Below are positions 22,235-34,579 of a DNA stretch of 64,000 nucleotides, piece after piece. Within the stretch, counting starts at the first letter, position 1; each line of letters starts with the position of its first letter. The notes below the pieces were generated by a model that was given only the letters and a program-made list of their open reading frames with translations, was not told the DNA's origin and did no database searches. The stretch comes from Meconema thalassinum (Eukaryota; Arthropoda; Insecta; Orthoptera; Tettigoniidae), in contig OX336393.1 in the NCBI GenBank assembly GCA_946902985.2, positions 130,848,533 through 130,912,532 of the forward strand, read 5' to 3'. Made by a program: the position numbers and the translations under genes.

Positions 22235-23540
22235 AAAAGTAACCGTATTGACTTTGAAGTATTTGATAACAAATATATCTTTCTGTCCAGTGGCATGCAT
22301 TGGGATGAAGCAAGAGAGCAGCACTGCTTCATTGCCCGGAATTCCCCTGAAATTCGTCTATTTTTAACGACTTTTGGTAACTGTAGAGAATTTTAGTCCA
22401 ATACGAAAAGAATCCTTCACCCTTTCTTTTCCCACAAATCACACATTGAATGTTTTACTTTTAAGGTTTCTTTTAACTTTCTTACACATTATAACGAAGA
22501 AATCAAGGACGCTGGGACGTTAACATGTTGGCTGACTACTGTTGGATGTTAAAAATAGAAAATCGTCAACTCCACAGCAGGAAAAGTACAAAAAGAATTT
22601 TTGAGGGAAAAATAAAACCTTACTATAAATACTTGTAATAGTGTTGTAATAAAGCCTTATCAACTTTTCTTACTCTTTGTTTAAGATTAACCTATGTTTA
22701 ATGTGGTTTAAAACATTGTACATAAATAATACTAATGTAAAAATGGCCTTTTTAGGATTTTTCCTAAAGGTTTTACCTCATTTTGAAGACAAATATTACG
22801 TGATCGAAAAGAACTAATATCATTTCTCAAATCAGCGCCAAAAAACATATAAAATCACTTGTACAAACTAAAACAATTTTTAAAAATATCCTGTTTTTTT
22901 CAGCCCTTTGTAATAAAACATATGCATGTTAAAATACAAGTAGCTGATATTTGGCAATGCCACTTTCTTTTAATCCCAAATAAAGTTTCAAAAACATCTA
23001 ATTAATGCCTTTTCATTATTCCTCCTACCTTTCATAATAAATTACTTATGAGGGGTAATTTTATATGAAAATGACATGCAGTGATATAAGCTAACATATT
23101 GGCGGGAGTTAATTCCATCTGAAGGGAGGAAAGACGTTGACCGATTCCAAGGTCTGTAATTTACGAGTTCAATTCCAAAGCAGGAGTTGGTAGTCCGCAG
23201 GGGGCCATGTCTCTGATGAAACTCGGAATTTCAATTAGGTACGCTTAATCCTATGAAAGGTTAAAATTTATAGCTATCACTGCCGTATGAAACGTACATA
23301 CTACTAAAGTTAATATACTCGGTATTTATTTACTCTTTTTTGTATATAATTGTTTCTTTTTTAAATATTAGCTCGCTTTAATGATGTTCAGACGTGAATA
23401 ATGGCAGACGGGCTCCTGTTGAAGACAAGGGCTGTCACACCATAACGCTGACATATCGCCGTTCATCTAGACAATGAATTCATGCTGCAGTCAACGCTTG
23501 ACTGGGCAAGTGGTCCGCTATCCATAACAGGAGAGTTCCG
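22235..23540. other. unassigned AT-rich sequence
   Basis: Nothing recognisable. A frame of about 55 codons runs from the SINE tail to 22396 (with the motif MHWDEAREQHCF), which I cannot match to any family. The rest is noncoding and AT-rich. Confidence 0.45.
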
Positions 23541-23544
23541 TGAG

Positions 23545-23945
23545 GAGTCTATATTCTAGTCGTGGTGTAGTGTCACCCCGAAGGACCAGGTTCGATTCCC
23601 GGCCAAGTCAAGAAATTTAATTCTGATCTGAGGGCTGGAATGGGGTGCACTCAGCCTCGTGAGGCAAAACTGAGAAGACATAGGTTTGATTCCCACCTCA
23701 GACATCCTAGAAGGGGTTTTCTGCGGTATTCAACTTCTATTCCAGGTTAATGTCAGGATGGCCCACGGCCGCCTCATTCCCAAACCGCATCTCAATAAAC
23801 AAAACGCACACTTATACAGCCATCACATTAGCACAGGTTATCACAAAATTTCCACACTCCCACACACACACACGTACTGTACACGGGGCTACATGACCAC
23901 GATGTCGCAAAGCCGCTAAATCAATCAACAACAACTACTGTAGTA
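23545..23945 (+). repeat. SINE, type S2
   Basis: The tRNA-like head near 23555-23610 includes GTGGTGTAGTG and the B-box-like GGTTCGATTCCCGG. The body has AAGAAATTTAATTCTG and GGATGGCCCACGGCCGCC, and it ends in CACGATGTCGCAAAGCCG. It aligns with the plus copy at 45995-46440 and, reversed, with those at 26130-30582, 46797-47180 and 49255-49630. Confidence 0.78.
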
Positions 23946-23967
23946 CAGCCATCTTAATGATATAGGC

Positions 23968-24358
23968 AGCGGCTTCGGTGGCGTAGTTGGTAGCATGCTG
24001 AACTGCTGTGCCCAAGATCGCGGGTTCAAACCCGGCCGAAGTCGTCGAACTTTTTAAGAGCGTTAAAATCCTTCAGTATGCCTTCCTTCGGAGGGGAAGT
24101 AGATCCGGCGGTCCATGTCATAGATTTATGGCATGTAAAAGATCCTTCCACTGACTATACTTGTGTGAAGCTAACTTTCTATCCAAGTTCCAACGCTCAC
24201 CACTAAGTATCATTGACATCTGGTAGCGAAAGTTGGAACTACATGAAATTGAACGGAACTTTAAGCTCATCCTATGGGTGTCCGCTTGAAGCAGCTACAG
24301 CCTCTGGCGAGCCGAACATGTCCTCCGACACTCCCGGCATAAAAGCCATACGATAAAT
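23968..24358 (+). repeat. SINE, type S1, most complete copy
   Basis: The head begins GCTTCGGTGGCGTAGTTGG (A box) and has CGGGTTCAAACCCGG (B box) about 45 bases later. The body includes CCTTCCTTCGGAGGGGAAG and the tail ends near CATACGATAAATAAT. It is the reference for the reverse copies at 13168-13345 and 48205-48530. It is too long and lacks the cloverleaf 3' half, so it is a SINE and not a tRNA gene. Confidence 0.8.
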
Positions 24359-24361
24359 AAT

Positions 24362-25664
24362 CAAGAAGTTCCGTGACGAACTAAAGAGCCTACTTTTCTT
24401 AAAATTTACGATCCATGCCAATGATTAACCTATATGGATCTATCTAGAATAATGACGAAATTAAGTAGGTAATATTGAAATTTCTAATAAGTTCGAAATA
24501 CTGTATACCTGGCATAATGTAGCCTAATAGAGAACTACAGTTGGCAGCCCTGGTGACTAAATATATTCTTAGTTCCATCTCTTAAGGTACAGACTACAAA
24601 ATTTGGTTTAAGTCCAATGGATAGCATGGACGTTACATGCAGTTAAACATTGGATCTAACTACGCGCGTAAAATTATGTTGTCAACAATGACATACCTGT
24701 ATTGGTCAGAAATAATCTGAAATAATATGATCTATTGTTGTGTCAATTTTGAATGAAATCCATTAGTTAGTATAGAAGTTACATGCATTTTAAAATTAGA
24801 CCTATCAGCAGGCTTAGAATCATGCTGGCAGCACTGTCGTAGGCCTATATTAGTTACTCCAAATTAATCTAGAATGCCAGGTACTATACGTGAGCAAAGT
24901 TTAGAGCTATTGACTTGCATACTTTATGATATATTGATATTAGGGTAACAAAAAGAGAGACATTATTTATTGACAGTTGCCAGCCCTCGTTACTCTTAAG
25001 ACTCAGCATAGTCATATCTGTTATGGTACACATAGCACACCCGAAATTTGGTTGAAATCCAAATGATAGTATAGAAGTTACATGTATTTAAAGTTGGACC
25101 TCTCAGCAGGCTTAGAATCATGTTGGTAGCACTGACGTATATAAGTTTCTCCAAATTAATATAGAATGTCAGGTACTATACGTGTGCATAGTTTAAAGCT
25201 GTCGGCTTGCATACTTTCTGATATATGGGTGTTTGGATAAAAAATACTGAGAGCATTTATTAACAGTTGGCAGCCCTGGTGGCTCTTAAGAATACGCTCA
25301 GTCATATCGGTTTATGTACACATAGCGCATACGAAATTTGGTTGAAATCCAATTGATAGTGTAGAAGTTATATGCATTTAAATTTTGGACCTATCAGCAG
25401 TTCTTATAATTATTTTGGCAGCACTACCATGCATGGTCTCCTGGAAATTAAACTGCAATATTATTATCTATACGTGTGCCAATTTTGAAATAGCTCCCAT
25501 TCATACCTTCCAAGATATCCAACATGAAGCTCAAATTTCAATTGCGATTTTTCGTCAGTTGGAAGCACTGACATCATTTTAAAATATGGCCGTGAGATAT
25601 TCAGGTATAGATCTTTACTCCTACCAATTTTTGTTTCGATTACTGCAGCCGTTTAGGAGTTGAT

Positions 25665-25697
<33 letters not shown>

Positions 25698-25700
25698 GCC
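24362..25700 (+). mobile_element. hairpin-ended repeat H2 (family 2), 3' end incomplete
   Basis: It starts with the same CAAGAAGTTCCGTGACGAAC and AGCCTACTTTTC as H1 and follows H1 throughout, including the repeated GTTGAAATCCAA blocks and GCAGCCGTTTAGGAGTTG near the end. An AC run lies at 25672-25697. The terminal GATCTCATAAG and 3' hairpin of H1 are missing, so the copy is truncated or its end has been replaced. It lacks SINE S6 and so shows H1's empty site. Confidence 0.6.
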
Positions 25701-26049
25701 AGACATACAAAATTCCTTTAACTCATGTCCCTTTTTCTGAGCAAATACTCAAACCGGTCCCATGAAACTTTGCATGCATAGTATTTCAACCATTCTTGAG
25801 CTACTGAAGTAAAAGTATTGCCCTATCGTTTACAGGAGCTGGGTTATCTTTTTTTTACATCCTTTTCCAAAACTGACATTTTCTGTAAAATTGTCAGTGC
25901 ATTTCAAGCTGGGCTCCATGAACTAATTAGGATACCTGAATAAATTTACTTCCACTAGTAGATCTATGTAGTTTCTTAGATACTACCAAGTTTTAAATAC
26001 ATTGGTCACATAGTTTCTGAGAAAATGGTACATGAAATTTCCGAACAGA
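25701..26049. other. unassigned sequence after H2
   Basis: AT-rich sequence with phrases such as CCCATGAAACTTTGCATGC. No frame, terminus or RNA signal found. Confidence 0.4.
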
Positions 26050-26129
26050 TGACTTACGGTAAACACAAAGTGAATGTTTGGCTAGTAGCTACAATATAGC
26101 CTTAGAACATTATATTTAAACCTAATGTT

Positions 26130-29100
26130 CTTTCTTTCTTTCTTTCTTTCTTAGTCGTTTACCCTCCAGGTTGGTGGAACCCACGGACTCAGCGAGGGAA
26201 CTCACTACTACCGCCTCTACGGGCAGTGTCCTAGAGCTGGGAACATTTAATCGGAGTGGATACAACTGGTGAGGTGTGATTGGCACCTCGCCAGGCGGCC
26301 TCACCTGCAAAGCGAACAGGTGCCTCAGGTGGGAAGGTAATGGATGGTCAGGATGGATAGGCAAGGAAGAGGGAAGGAGGCGGTCGTGGCCTTGAAGAAG
26401 GTACTGTCCCCGTAAATCCGGATAGTAGGCTGTCAGATATCCGCCCCCTCAATCGGATTGCCAATAATCAAACGCACCGGCACAGCTACATCAATGAAAA
26501 TGGCACTGACAGATACTACCGAGATTAGAGCACAGCAGTTAACAAGAAAATTATTGTGGAACACACCAAAATATACGGGGGTTCATACTTACCTTTACTT
26601 ACCTCTTCAAATTAATCTCGGGTATGGGTTGCCAACTGGATCACTTAAAGTATGCCCACACAATAACCTCCACCATGATATTTAAAATGAACCAAAACGG
26701 AAACAAGAAACTTTAAACTGTACAATAATTTATTTCACATAAAGGGAATGACTTTAACAAAAACTCAACAAAATACACGTGGCAATCAGAAGCCATTGTC
26801 ATTATAATCATGTCCTCCTGTAGGACTGGTAGACGTTACATACAAAATTTTATCTTTCACTTGCTTATAAAGAACGTAATAATAGTAATACACTTGGAAT
26901 GGATGAGGGAATTGGGACAAGACACGTAGCAATTGTTTTCCTCTTTCATAAACATCACACTTTATTTATAACTGCAAGCCTGTTATGTAATCGACCTTGG
27001 CCTCTAACATACAGTTGTCAGGCCAGCTGCGATCCACCCTACATTATGTCGCATGCCCACGTCGTCAAATGGACCCACCTGTTCGGTCAGTGCTAGCATA
27101 TGCTCGTAACCTCAGAGCTTAGCTCTGTTTCAAACGCTTTAAATGTCCTCAAATCAACTCAAATATTAACACGCAAATCTTTTAAATGCTTCAATCACAT
27201 GTTACTGGACTACTCTAATAATCCCAAAACTTGTTTAATTACATAATCCACTTGTATAATTAGCGTTCTTTATAGTATATTAACAAAACTCTTAATGTTT
27301 ATAACAAATGCTCATTAATTGTTTATAACAATTACAAATTGTTTATAATATTGTCAAATGACAATTGAAAAATCTATACACGCCTCTCTTAATTCCTTTC
27401 ATTTCCAATTATTATTAAAGATAATTACACAATTTATTTACAATATTAATATTATTTATTTTAGAAATACATTAAACCACACGTTTATCCGGTTGATAAT
27501 TACTCAAATCAGGTTAACATAATCGACCAATGAAGGTTAGTTATATTTAAGTGTTATAAATCCAGGTTTAATAAGTTTTAATAATTATTATTATTATTAT
27601 TAGTGACGGTAACCTCCATTCAAAATCGTTATCTCAAATTATTTAACACTCTTGTTAATTTTAACAGTAATTTCACATGATTAATTTTCAAAGGACCTGG
27701 ACAATAAACTCAGCGGAAAAATACTTCGCTTCAAATGCCCAAAATTGCATAAAATAGGCCCAGAATTCATCATATATTTCAATATATATGGCATAAAAAT
27801 CTTCCATAATCCATACACAAAACCTCCACTTATAATCTCTTCAACATCATTAATATTACTGTGGGAACCTCCTTCAATTATTCAAGGGCATTATTCATCA
27901 GCGACTTTTACATGTCCACTGAACTAACGATTATACATCCATAGTTCCACTTTAAAAGATCTTATATTCATTAATTGTTTCAAAACTGTTATTTTATTTA
28001 ACCTTCGTGGGTTTCATTCATGAATCGATATGAAGTAAAAATTTGCCAATCACAAATAAATTTAATAGCAAATACGATTATACACGCCTCTCTGGTCTAT
28101 CAAAATTGAGATTAATATCTCCTAAGTATCGTAGTATAAAAATACTATCTTCAAACAAAGTTCATCTAAACTGCAAAATAGTTGAATGGAATACAATTAG
28201 ACTGTGGAATGCAAACATTATTGTTCCAATCTAGTATTGAGAAAAATTCCTATCAAATGTTCATTACTATAGTGTATTCAATAAATCGTAATCAATGTTC
28301 ATATTTCATAAAATTGTCTGTAATGCAATGGTAATGATGATAACTGACGATAAATGTCTATGTTGCAATCATGTTCATAAAACGACTAGTATTTCCAAGA
28401 TCGTCGATACAGAAATAGATTTTAACGCTCTAAAATCTTTTAATTATTCTTCTTTCTTGAGGATGACAGAAAATTGGTCAAAGTAATTTACTGAAAAGAA
28501 TTATTTTAATAAAATGACACGCTGTCTGAATTCAAATCTGCCATAGAAAATCATTAACTTTACAGTCAAATCGTGACTCTAAAAATAAGCAAATTACTGA
28601 AAGAAAATTAATTATCAGTCTCAACTGATCCGAAAATATTTAAATCTGCCAATGACATAACAATGTCTTAATAAATCGTAGAAAAAGGCATAACTCATCT
28701 AAGTGTACTGAGTACAGAAATCTCAAACAAGAAAATGGGGCAAAATATATATGGGACAAAAATATGGGAAAAATGGTTGCTCAGACATCGCTAAATGGCT
28801 CAAATAAAACAAGAAACGTTCACGACTACCTTATCTGTTGATTGAAGTTCCAGAGGAAAATCTTCCAAAGAAGACTGGTGATGGTTCCATTTCACCAAAA
28901 AGATGTGCTCCGTCCTCGAACCTGGAATCAGCGCCCTCGGAGAATAGAACTGCTTCCTCCTCCGGAAATTGCACTGCTCCGTGTAGACAATAGACATCCT
29001 TCTGGCAAAATTCTTCTTTGTGAGCCGGGTCCACCCTGGCCTCTCTTGATAGTTCCCTGAAGTTCCGGTAGTAATTCGCCATGAAGTTTATTGCAGTTAT

Positions 29101-30582
29101 TTCCGTAGAAATATTCATATTTGTGGAGTATGAATATGTTTCCACTGCCATTTGATATAATTCAGCGTTGGACAACGATGCATGAGTGTAGTTGGATATT
29201 CACTACATGCTCGCTTTTGTAGAAAGACGATTAGCGAAGTTCCATGCTGTTAATTCACTCCATCGATATATGTCCCAATTGCATTAAAGTCCTTAGTCTT
29301 CCATCTCCACTTCCGTTATAATAGTTGAAAGAATTGCCATATTATATTGTTCCATGTTAGAATGCAGCGTTATATTATCAAAAGCAATATGTAGTAGCAC
29401 GGTTGCAGTGCCAGTGTCAGCCGTAGCGTACAATGTGATATTTTAAAAGTGCTTCTCAGGCGGCGAGAAAATCACTTTTGTCTGCCGTGTTAAAATGCCA
29501 ATATCTTTCGAATTATAATCTTGGAAATGTTCAACCTTACTACACACTTTAATATAGTACTGCACAATTGAATTAGCTTAAAGGCATTAGTCAACTCTTG
29601 ATATGTTAACTTGTAGACTTGAAAATGAGTGCGTTTCAACTTCGCCTAGTTTCCAAACACCGTAAAATGGAACTGCGGCACGCTCGAAGCTCGTTCGATG
29701 CGGTTGGCTTTACCACACGCTAAAGACGACTTGTTTCACTTATTCACTCGAAAACGACTATAACATCAGCAATATATCTGCGGTATCAGACATATGAGAT
29801 ATCAGACACATGAGCTATGAGAGCTCCTCTCTGCTGTGCAAGACCTTTTATCAACTTCTTAAGGGGCGTATCCATCCCTTCCATAGCTTGTTTCTCCGTC
29901 ATCGCTAGAAGTTCTAACTTTGGCTATACTTGACGGATTTTCATATTTCAAAAACTCAAAAATAATTTCTTCAAAATTCCAAATCAATGCCATAACTGAA
30001 AATAGGTTTCCACAATTCTGCATTCCAAAAGTAATTAAATATGATAGTTTCAGTAATCTGCATCTCCCTCCTAACTATCGTTCATTGGTATGAGCCTTTC
30101 CTCCAATCGCGTAACTTCTTCCTCAGCACAATTCCTCGTTTCCATGCGACTGCGTCGTAAATCTCAGATCTTTCTCGAACAAAATCGTGACGTCACCAAG
30201 AATCTCAGCTCAAGCAGCCTACTTGCATAAAGTCTGCGTCATCCGTGCTTACGTCATGAATATCCACGTCACAACTATGACAGCCATAACTTTCTTCATA
30301 TATTTGCCAATACAGCCACCGTGGTCTCAATATAATTCAATTTACGGGGGCAGTACCATCCCGGCATTTGCCCGAAGACGAAGTGGGAAACCACGGAGAA
30401 CCACTTCGAGGATGGCTGAGGTGGGATTCGAACCCCCTCTACTCATTTGGAACACCCAAGGCTGAGTAGACCCTGTTACAGTCCTCATACCACTTTTCAA
30501 ATTTCGTGGCAGAGCCGGGAATCGAACCCACGACCTCCGGGACGGCAGCTAACCATGCTGACCGCTACGCTACGGAGGCGAC
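26130..30582 (-). repeat. SINE (type S2 head) carrying the 3.95-kb element
   Basis: The right end (30370-30582) is a reversed tRNA-like head with B box GGTTCGATTCCCGG and A box near TAGCGTAGCGGTCAGCATGG. The left end has a (CTTT)n run, the complement of an AAAG tail. A 14-bp duplication TTAAACCTAATGTT flanks the whole (26116-26129 and 30583-30596). Removing the 3.95-kb element leaves a SINE of about 500 bp. The left portion near 26160-26340 differs from other S2 bodies, so this may be a subfamily. Confidence 0.85.
26405..30352 (-). mobile_element. 3.95-kb TG...CA element, copy 2, inverted
   Basis: This copy runs opposite to copy 1 and is 3948 bp long. Its ends are TGTCCCCGTAAAT and ATTTACGGGGGCA, with GTAC on both sides (26401-26404 and 30353-30356). 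It lies in the SINE. The SINE at 46797-47180 has 14 bases between GTGGCC and ATCCCGG, and this locus also has 14 if one GTAC is counted, so GTAC is the target duplication and not part of the terminus. It holds no enzyme. The homologues of both doubtful short ORFs are present on the minus strand. Confidence 0.85.
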
Positions 30583-31342
30583 TTAAACCTAATGTTGTTG
30601 CATCAAATATCGCTTCAGCACAATAATTCATGCACCAAATTCTTCAGGAAAGATGGGAGATTTTATAGCTGAAAATAAAAATTGACATTTTTGAGCCTAT
30701 CACACGTCCCGGAAAACACAAAAAGAATGTTTGACAAGTAGCTACAGTATAGCCTTAAAACATTATGTTTAAACCTAATTTTATTGCTTCAAATATCGTT
30801 TCAGCACAATAATTGATACACCAAATTCTTTAGGAAAGATGGGATTTTTTTAAAGCTAAACAAGTAGTTCCGTGAAGAACTATACAGCCTATTTTCATAT
30901 ATCCTGCTCATGTTAATTGTCTCTATCAACATACAAAATTTCAGTTTAATTGCTGTAACAGATTCGTAGATATTGAGAACCGTCTAAATATTTCATATGG
31001 TCGCCAGGATGGATTTTTATCTTTGTACTATTACATTAAGATTATTGTGTACGTGTGGTATTCAAACTTCAATCGCATGATTAGAACACAAGAAGTAAAA
31101 ACGAGATTTTAAAAGTACGCACACCAGCCATCTTGTGATTATGCAAACAATTGAAATAAATTACATGCCAGTGGATCAACATTTGTATAAGCATTTAACG
31201 TGCAACGTTTCACGGCACTCGGATAGTTAATTCGCGAGAAACGTCCATTTAAATATTTATACTTCGCGTCGCCGCCATGTTGTCTTTGTGCTCACCAGGT
31301 TAATGAAAGTCCTATAGGTGAACATATGTTCATAGTCTCTAT

Positions 31343-34228
31343 TATACCCTTCCAGGGCCTTCTAGGATGTTGAATCTTATCTCGGGCGCGGCTCGTTCGG
31401 TGGCTAATTAACACTTTACATCCTAGGAATTCGGAATTTTGGATCATGGGAACTTAAAACTATAAATCATATGCCAGGGGAACAAGGAAACGAAATTTAT
31501 TCTTAGAAGACTACAAAACAGAAGAAACAATCCCTTAATAAAACGTAGAGCCACACCAAAATAAACCGTGTCATCACTGTCCTTCTCTGCCATAAAGTCC
31601 ACAGAGATGGTACGACCAGGGTACCTTAAATCTAATTAGTTCGGGCAAGCCTCAGCTTCCCCCTGATCAACACTGCAGGATCATGGAACTCCACAAAAAA
31701 AAATAAAAAAAATCCAAATAAAATAAAATCCCAAAAAAGATCCAAGTGGCGCGCTCTCACCCCAGGTGAGTTCAAATGGAACAACAAAAGACTAAATTAA
31801 TGCCACAAGAAATGAATCATTACGTTAATCAGATCATAACACTAATACTCCAACGGAGCATCAAATCAACTGAATTTTACAAGCTGGAACCTCATTTTAA
31901 CGCTCTTATATTGGAAAAGTGAATCGTACAGACGAGACCGTTCCGTTTGGCAAACAGACCTCCCTTCACGACCTCCGTTAGAGTCGTGTACGGTCAGCAT
32001 GCAGTGCGGCCACACAAACACTACATTAAGCTACAACGTGCCTATCTCATTCACATACAACAGTTCCCGTGTGAAACATTTATCAAGACAATCATTAATA
32101 CCGACTAGCGGCCACCCGGAGGGTACAAATCTGATACACTAGTAACGTGGGTCCACAAAATAAAATCAAAACACAACAAACCAGAATCCCAGAATTAACA
32201 ATAAAATATGTAAACAAACCAGCCATTTTAACTTTGACCAATTAACCTCGGACAGACTCAAGGCCAAGCAAAGCACCCCGTGGCGAGGAGTGGCTACCAG
32301 CTTTCACCCCCTCCATAGCTGATGTATACTGACTGAAGCATGAGCTCACAATAGCCCAATTCAACAAGCCCCGCAGAATCATCACTTAGCACGCTGCCTA
32401 CGGGCGTCAGATCGACCCCAGCATCACGGCCGTGATTTTACCTCGTGGGAATTACCCGTCCACGGAATTACCAAAAATACTTACGTGGTTCTGAACATCC
32501 ACGACTTACCAATATGCATCAGTACATCCAGCCATACTCCAATTAAATTACCTCAAATCGCCGGGTTTGCCTGCCTTGTCCGTCACCAATCGAAGATTGC
32601 AACACAACCATTACCTGGTAGAACTTACCACAGTCGATCCACGAACCTGATTTACCACAAAATATTCAATATGCTCTGGTTTGCTTACGACCACTGTACA
32701 AACTCTCACCCCACCTGATCAACTGAAAAATGTATCTACAGTGACAGTAGCTGATGGCCAGATTTCCCCTGAATGATAATCTCCCCAAACTACATTGAAA
32801 ACCATGACCACACGATACATATTTACACGCACGTTGCAGCAACAAACACAACAACAAAAACACAACTAACATTAAGAAATTGAATATGTACACAGCCATT
32901 GCACTTATGCTGATCCGTACACCCCTAACTAAATTATGCAAGATAATTTGCTGTACTTATCACTATTCCTGGGTCCCAGACTGTCTCCATCATCGCGGCG
33001 TGCCCCAAGGTTTTGGGTTTACGCCCTCATTCCTCGCATGACGAATTCCATAGTTGAAGATCCTCCCATTGTTCCAATCTCGGCATCAGCTTCCTCTTGC
33101 TTCAGGTACCTCGTGGTAACGAAGAACACAGAAATACACAATTTTTTTAATGCGACAATCAAGAAAGTAACACGCACTCACTGTTCCGGACCGATAATCC
33201 TATCATTCTCCTAAATGCTACCATCTGAACTACTCGATTCATCCAGATCGTCCACCGTAGCTCCTATCGACACAACTTATATGTTTATCTAGCGCAATGG
33301 CTAGCCTATTTCTCAGCCACTAACAAAAACTCGCACTCGTATGCTATAGTATTTAGACATGATCCCAAAAAAAACCGCCACGCTATCTCAATTTACCATC
33401 TGACGTGAAAATTAACAGAGTCCAAATCACGAACTCGACTGACGTGGAGCGTCCGTGACAGAATCACAAAATTGACTGACTTCACTCTCCCATTTGGAGC
33501 TATTTAAGTTTTTGAGGCATAACCTGCCGTAGGAGGGGGAAATATGAGATTTATTTCCAAAAATAATAGCTCTGTCCCAAATTGACTTATATCACTGCAC
33601 TCATCGCAATCTCAATGTCTCATTGGTGATATCCTTTCCAAGAATCGATCGTGGACTCCTTATCAAATAACCTCCGTAATCATCCCTCATTGTCTGCCAA
33701 TTTACGCGCCAAACACGGCTTGGTGACGCTTATCCCCTCATTGGCTGATGCTGAAACGCCCCCATATCAGGCATTTTATACTGAATTAAATCAGCCTTAC
33801 ATCCAAATTGCATCAAATTACATTTCTGGGAGGCTGAGAGTCTCCCGCTTCCACACATGCAACTCTCATTGCTCTCCGGTCATTAATTCTTAAGTAGGTC
33901 ACATTTGGGCGGCACCAAAACTTGGAGCTGTGACCTTGCCAAACTGCAATTTTCCCACACAAATTCCTGCGTTCAACGACCTGCCTGTCCTACCCTCGCT
34001 CGTCTTCTCATGGTACAATGTCCTCCCTCGGCACACCCTGGAAACCTGCTAAGTGCATTTATGACCACTCAACCCTCCTGCTATTCTTCGTACACGTCTC
34101 TGCACACATCCAATAAAAGTATTCGCCGCCTCTGTACTCTGCATCTGCTGTGCCGGTCTGCGTATAGAATTAATGTTGGAAATACAAACTTGAGACTAGA
34201 TGGATATGCAATATGCCATAAGGTCTCA
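31343..34228 (-). repeat. 3' LTR of element D
   Basis: 2886 bp. On the coding strand it begins TGAGACCTTATGG at 34228 and ends GGAAGGGTATA at 31343, so the end is TA and not the usual CA. It is unusually long for a gypsy LTR. Open frames inside (for example 32485-32718 and 33905-34228) recur in the other LTR by identity and show no known domain. Confidence 0.92.
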
Positions 34229-34579
34229 TTACTCCCTCACAAGGTTAAAAATCAGGGTAAGCATTACATGATTTTTAGCACTCCACACGGCTGCTACGAG
34301 GTTCCTTTCCTCCGTCTCTACTTTGGACCCCCCTTCCTGGGTTGCTCTGAAATGACAGGGTGTCTCACTCCCTTCTCTAGCATGCCGGCCGGATTACGTC
34401 AGACCTCTGGCTCCTTTGGACTACCTGCGTGCGGTAGACAATGTCTCTCCCCTCTCTCTCCTTCTCCGAGCAATGTCCTCCACTTGCCTGAAGCAATCAG
34501 GTGCTTGTTGTAAACATCGGCCCGTGTTTACATCTGAGGACCGCCCCATGTCCTGTCCTATTCTTCCAGAGATTTGCTA
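34229..34579 (-). other. 3' untranslated part of element D with polypurine tract
   Basis: The tract GTGAGGGAGTAA directly precedes the 3' LTR on the minus strand, the usual place of the polypurine tract. The remaining 330 bases between the pol stop and the tract hold no frame and no envelope gene. Confidence 0.7.

Noticed and set aside
21974..22396. 140-codon plus-strand frame
   Set aside because: Most of it translates SINE S4 and its ATT tail (a run of isoleucines). The last ~55 codons have no recognisable family.
23968..24040. Possible tRNA gene
   Set aside because: A and B boxes are present but the acceptor stem does not close and a long SINE body follows. The same applies to the heads at 21827, 45380, 47597, 57197 and 58173.
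33905..34513. 202-codon open frame on the plus strand
   Set aside because: It lies antisense to element D, mostly in its LTR; the LTR part recurs in the other LTR by identity. No domain is seen.
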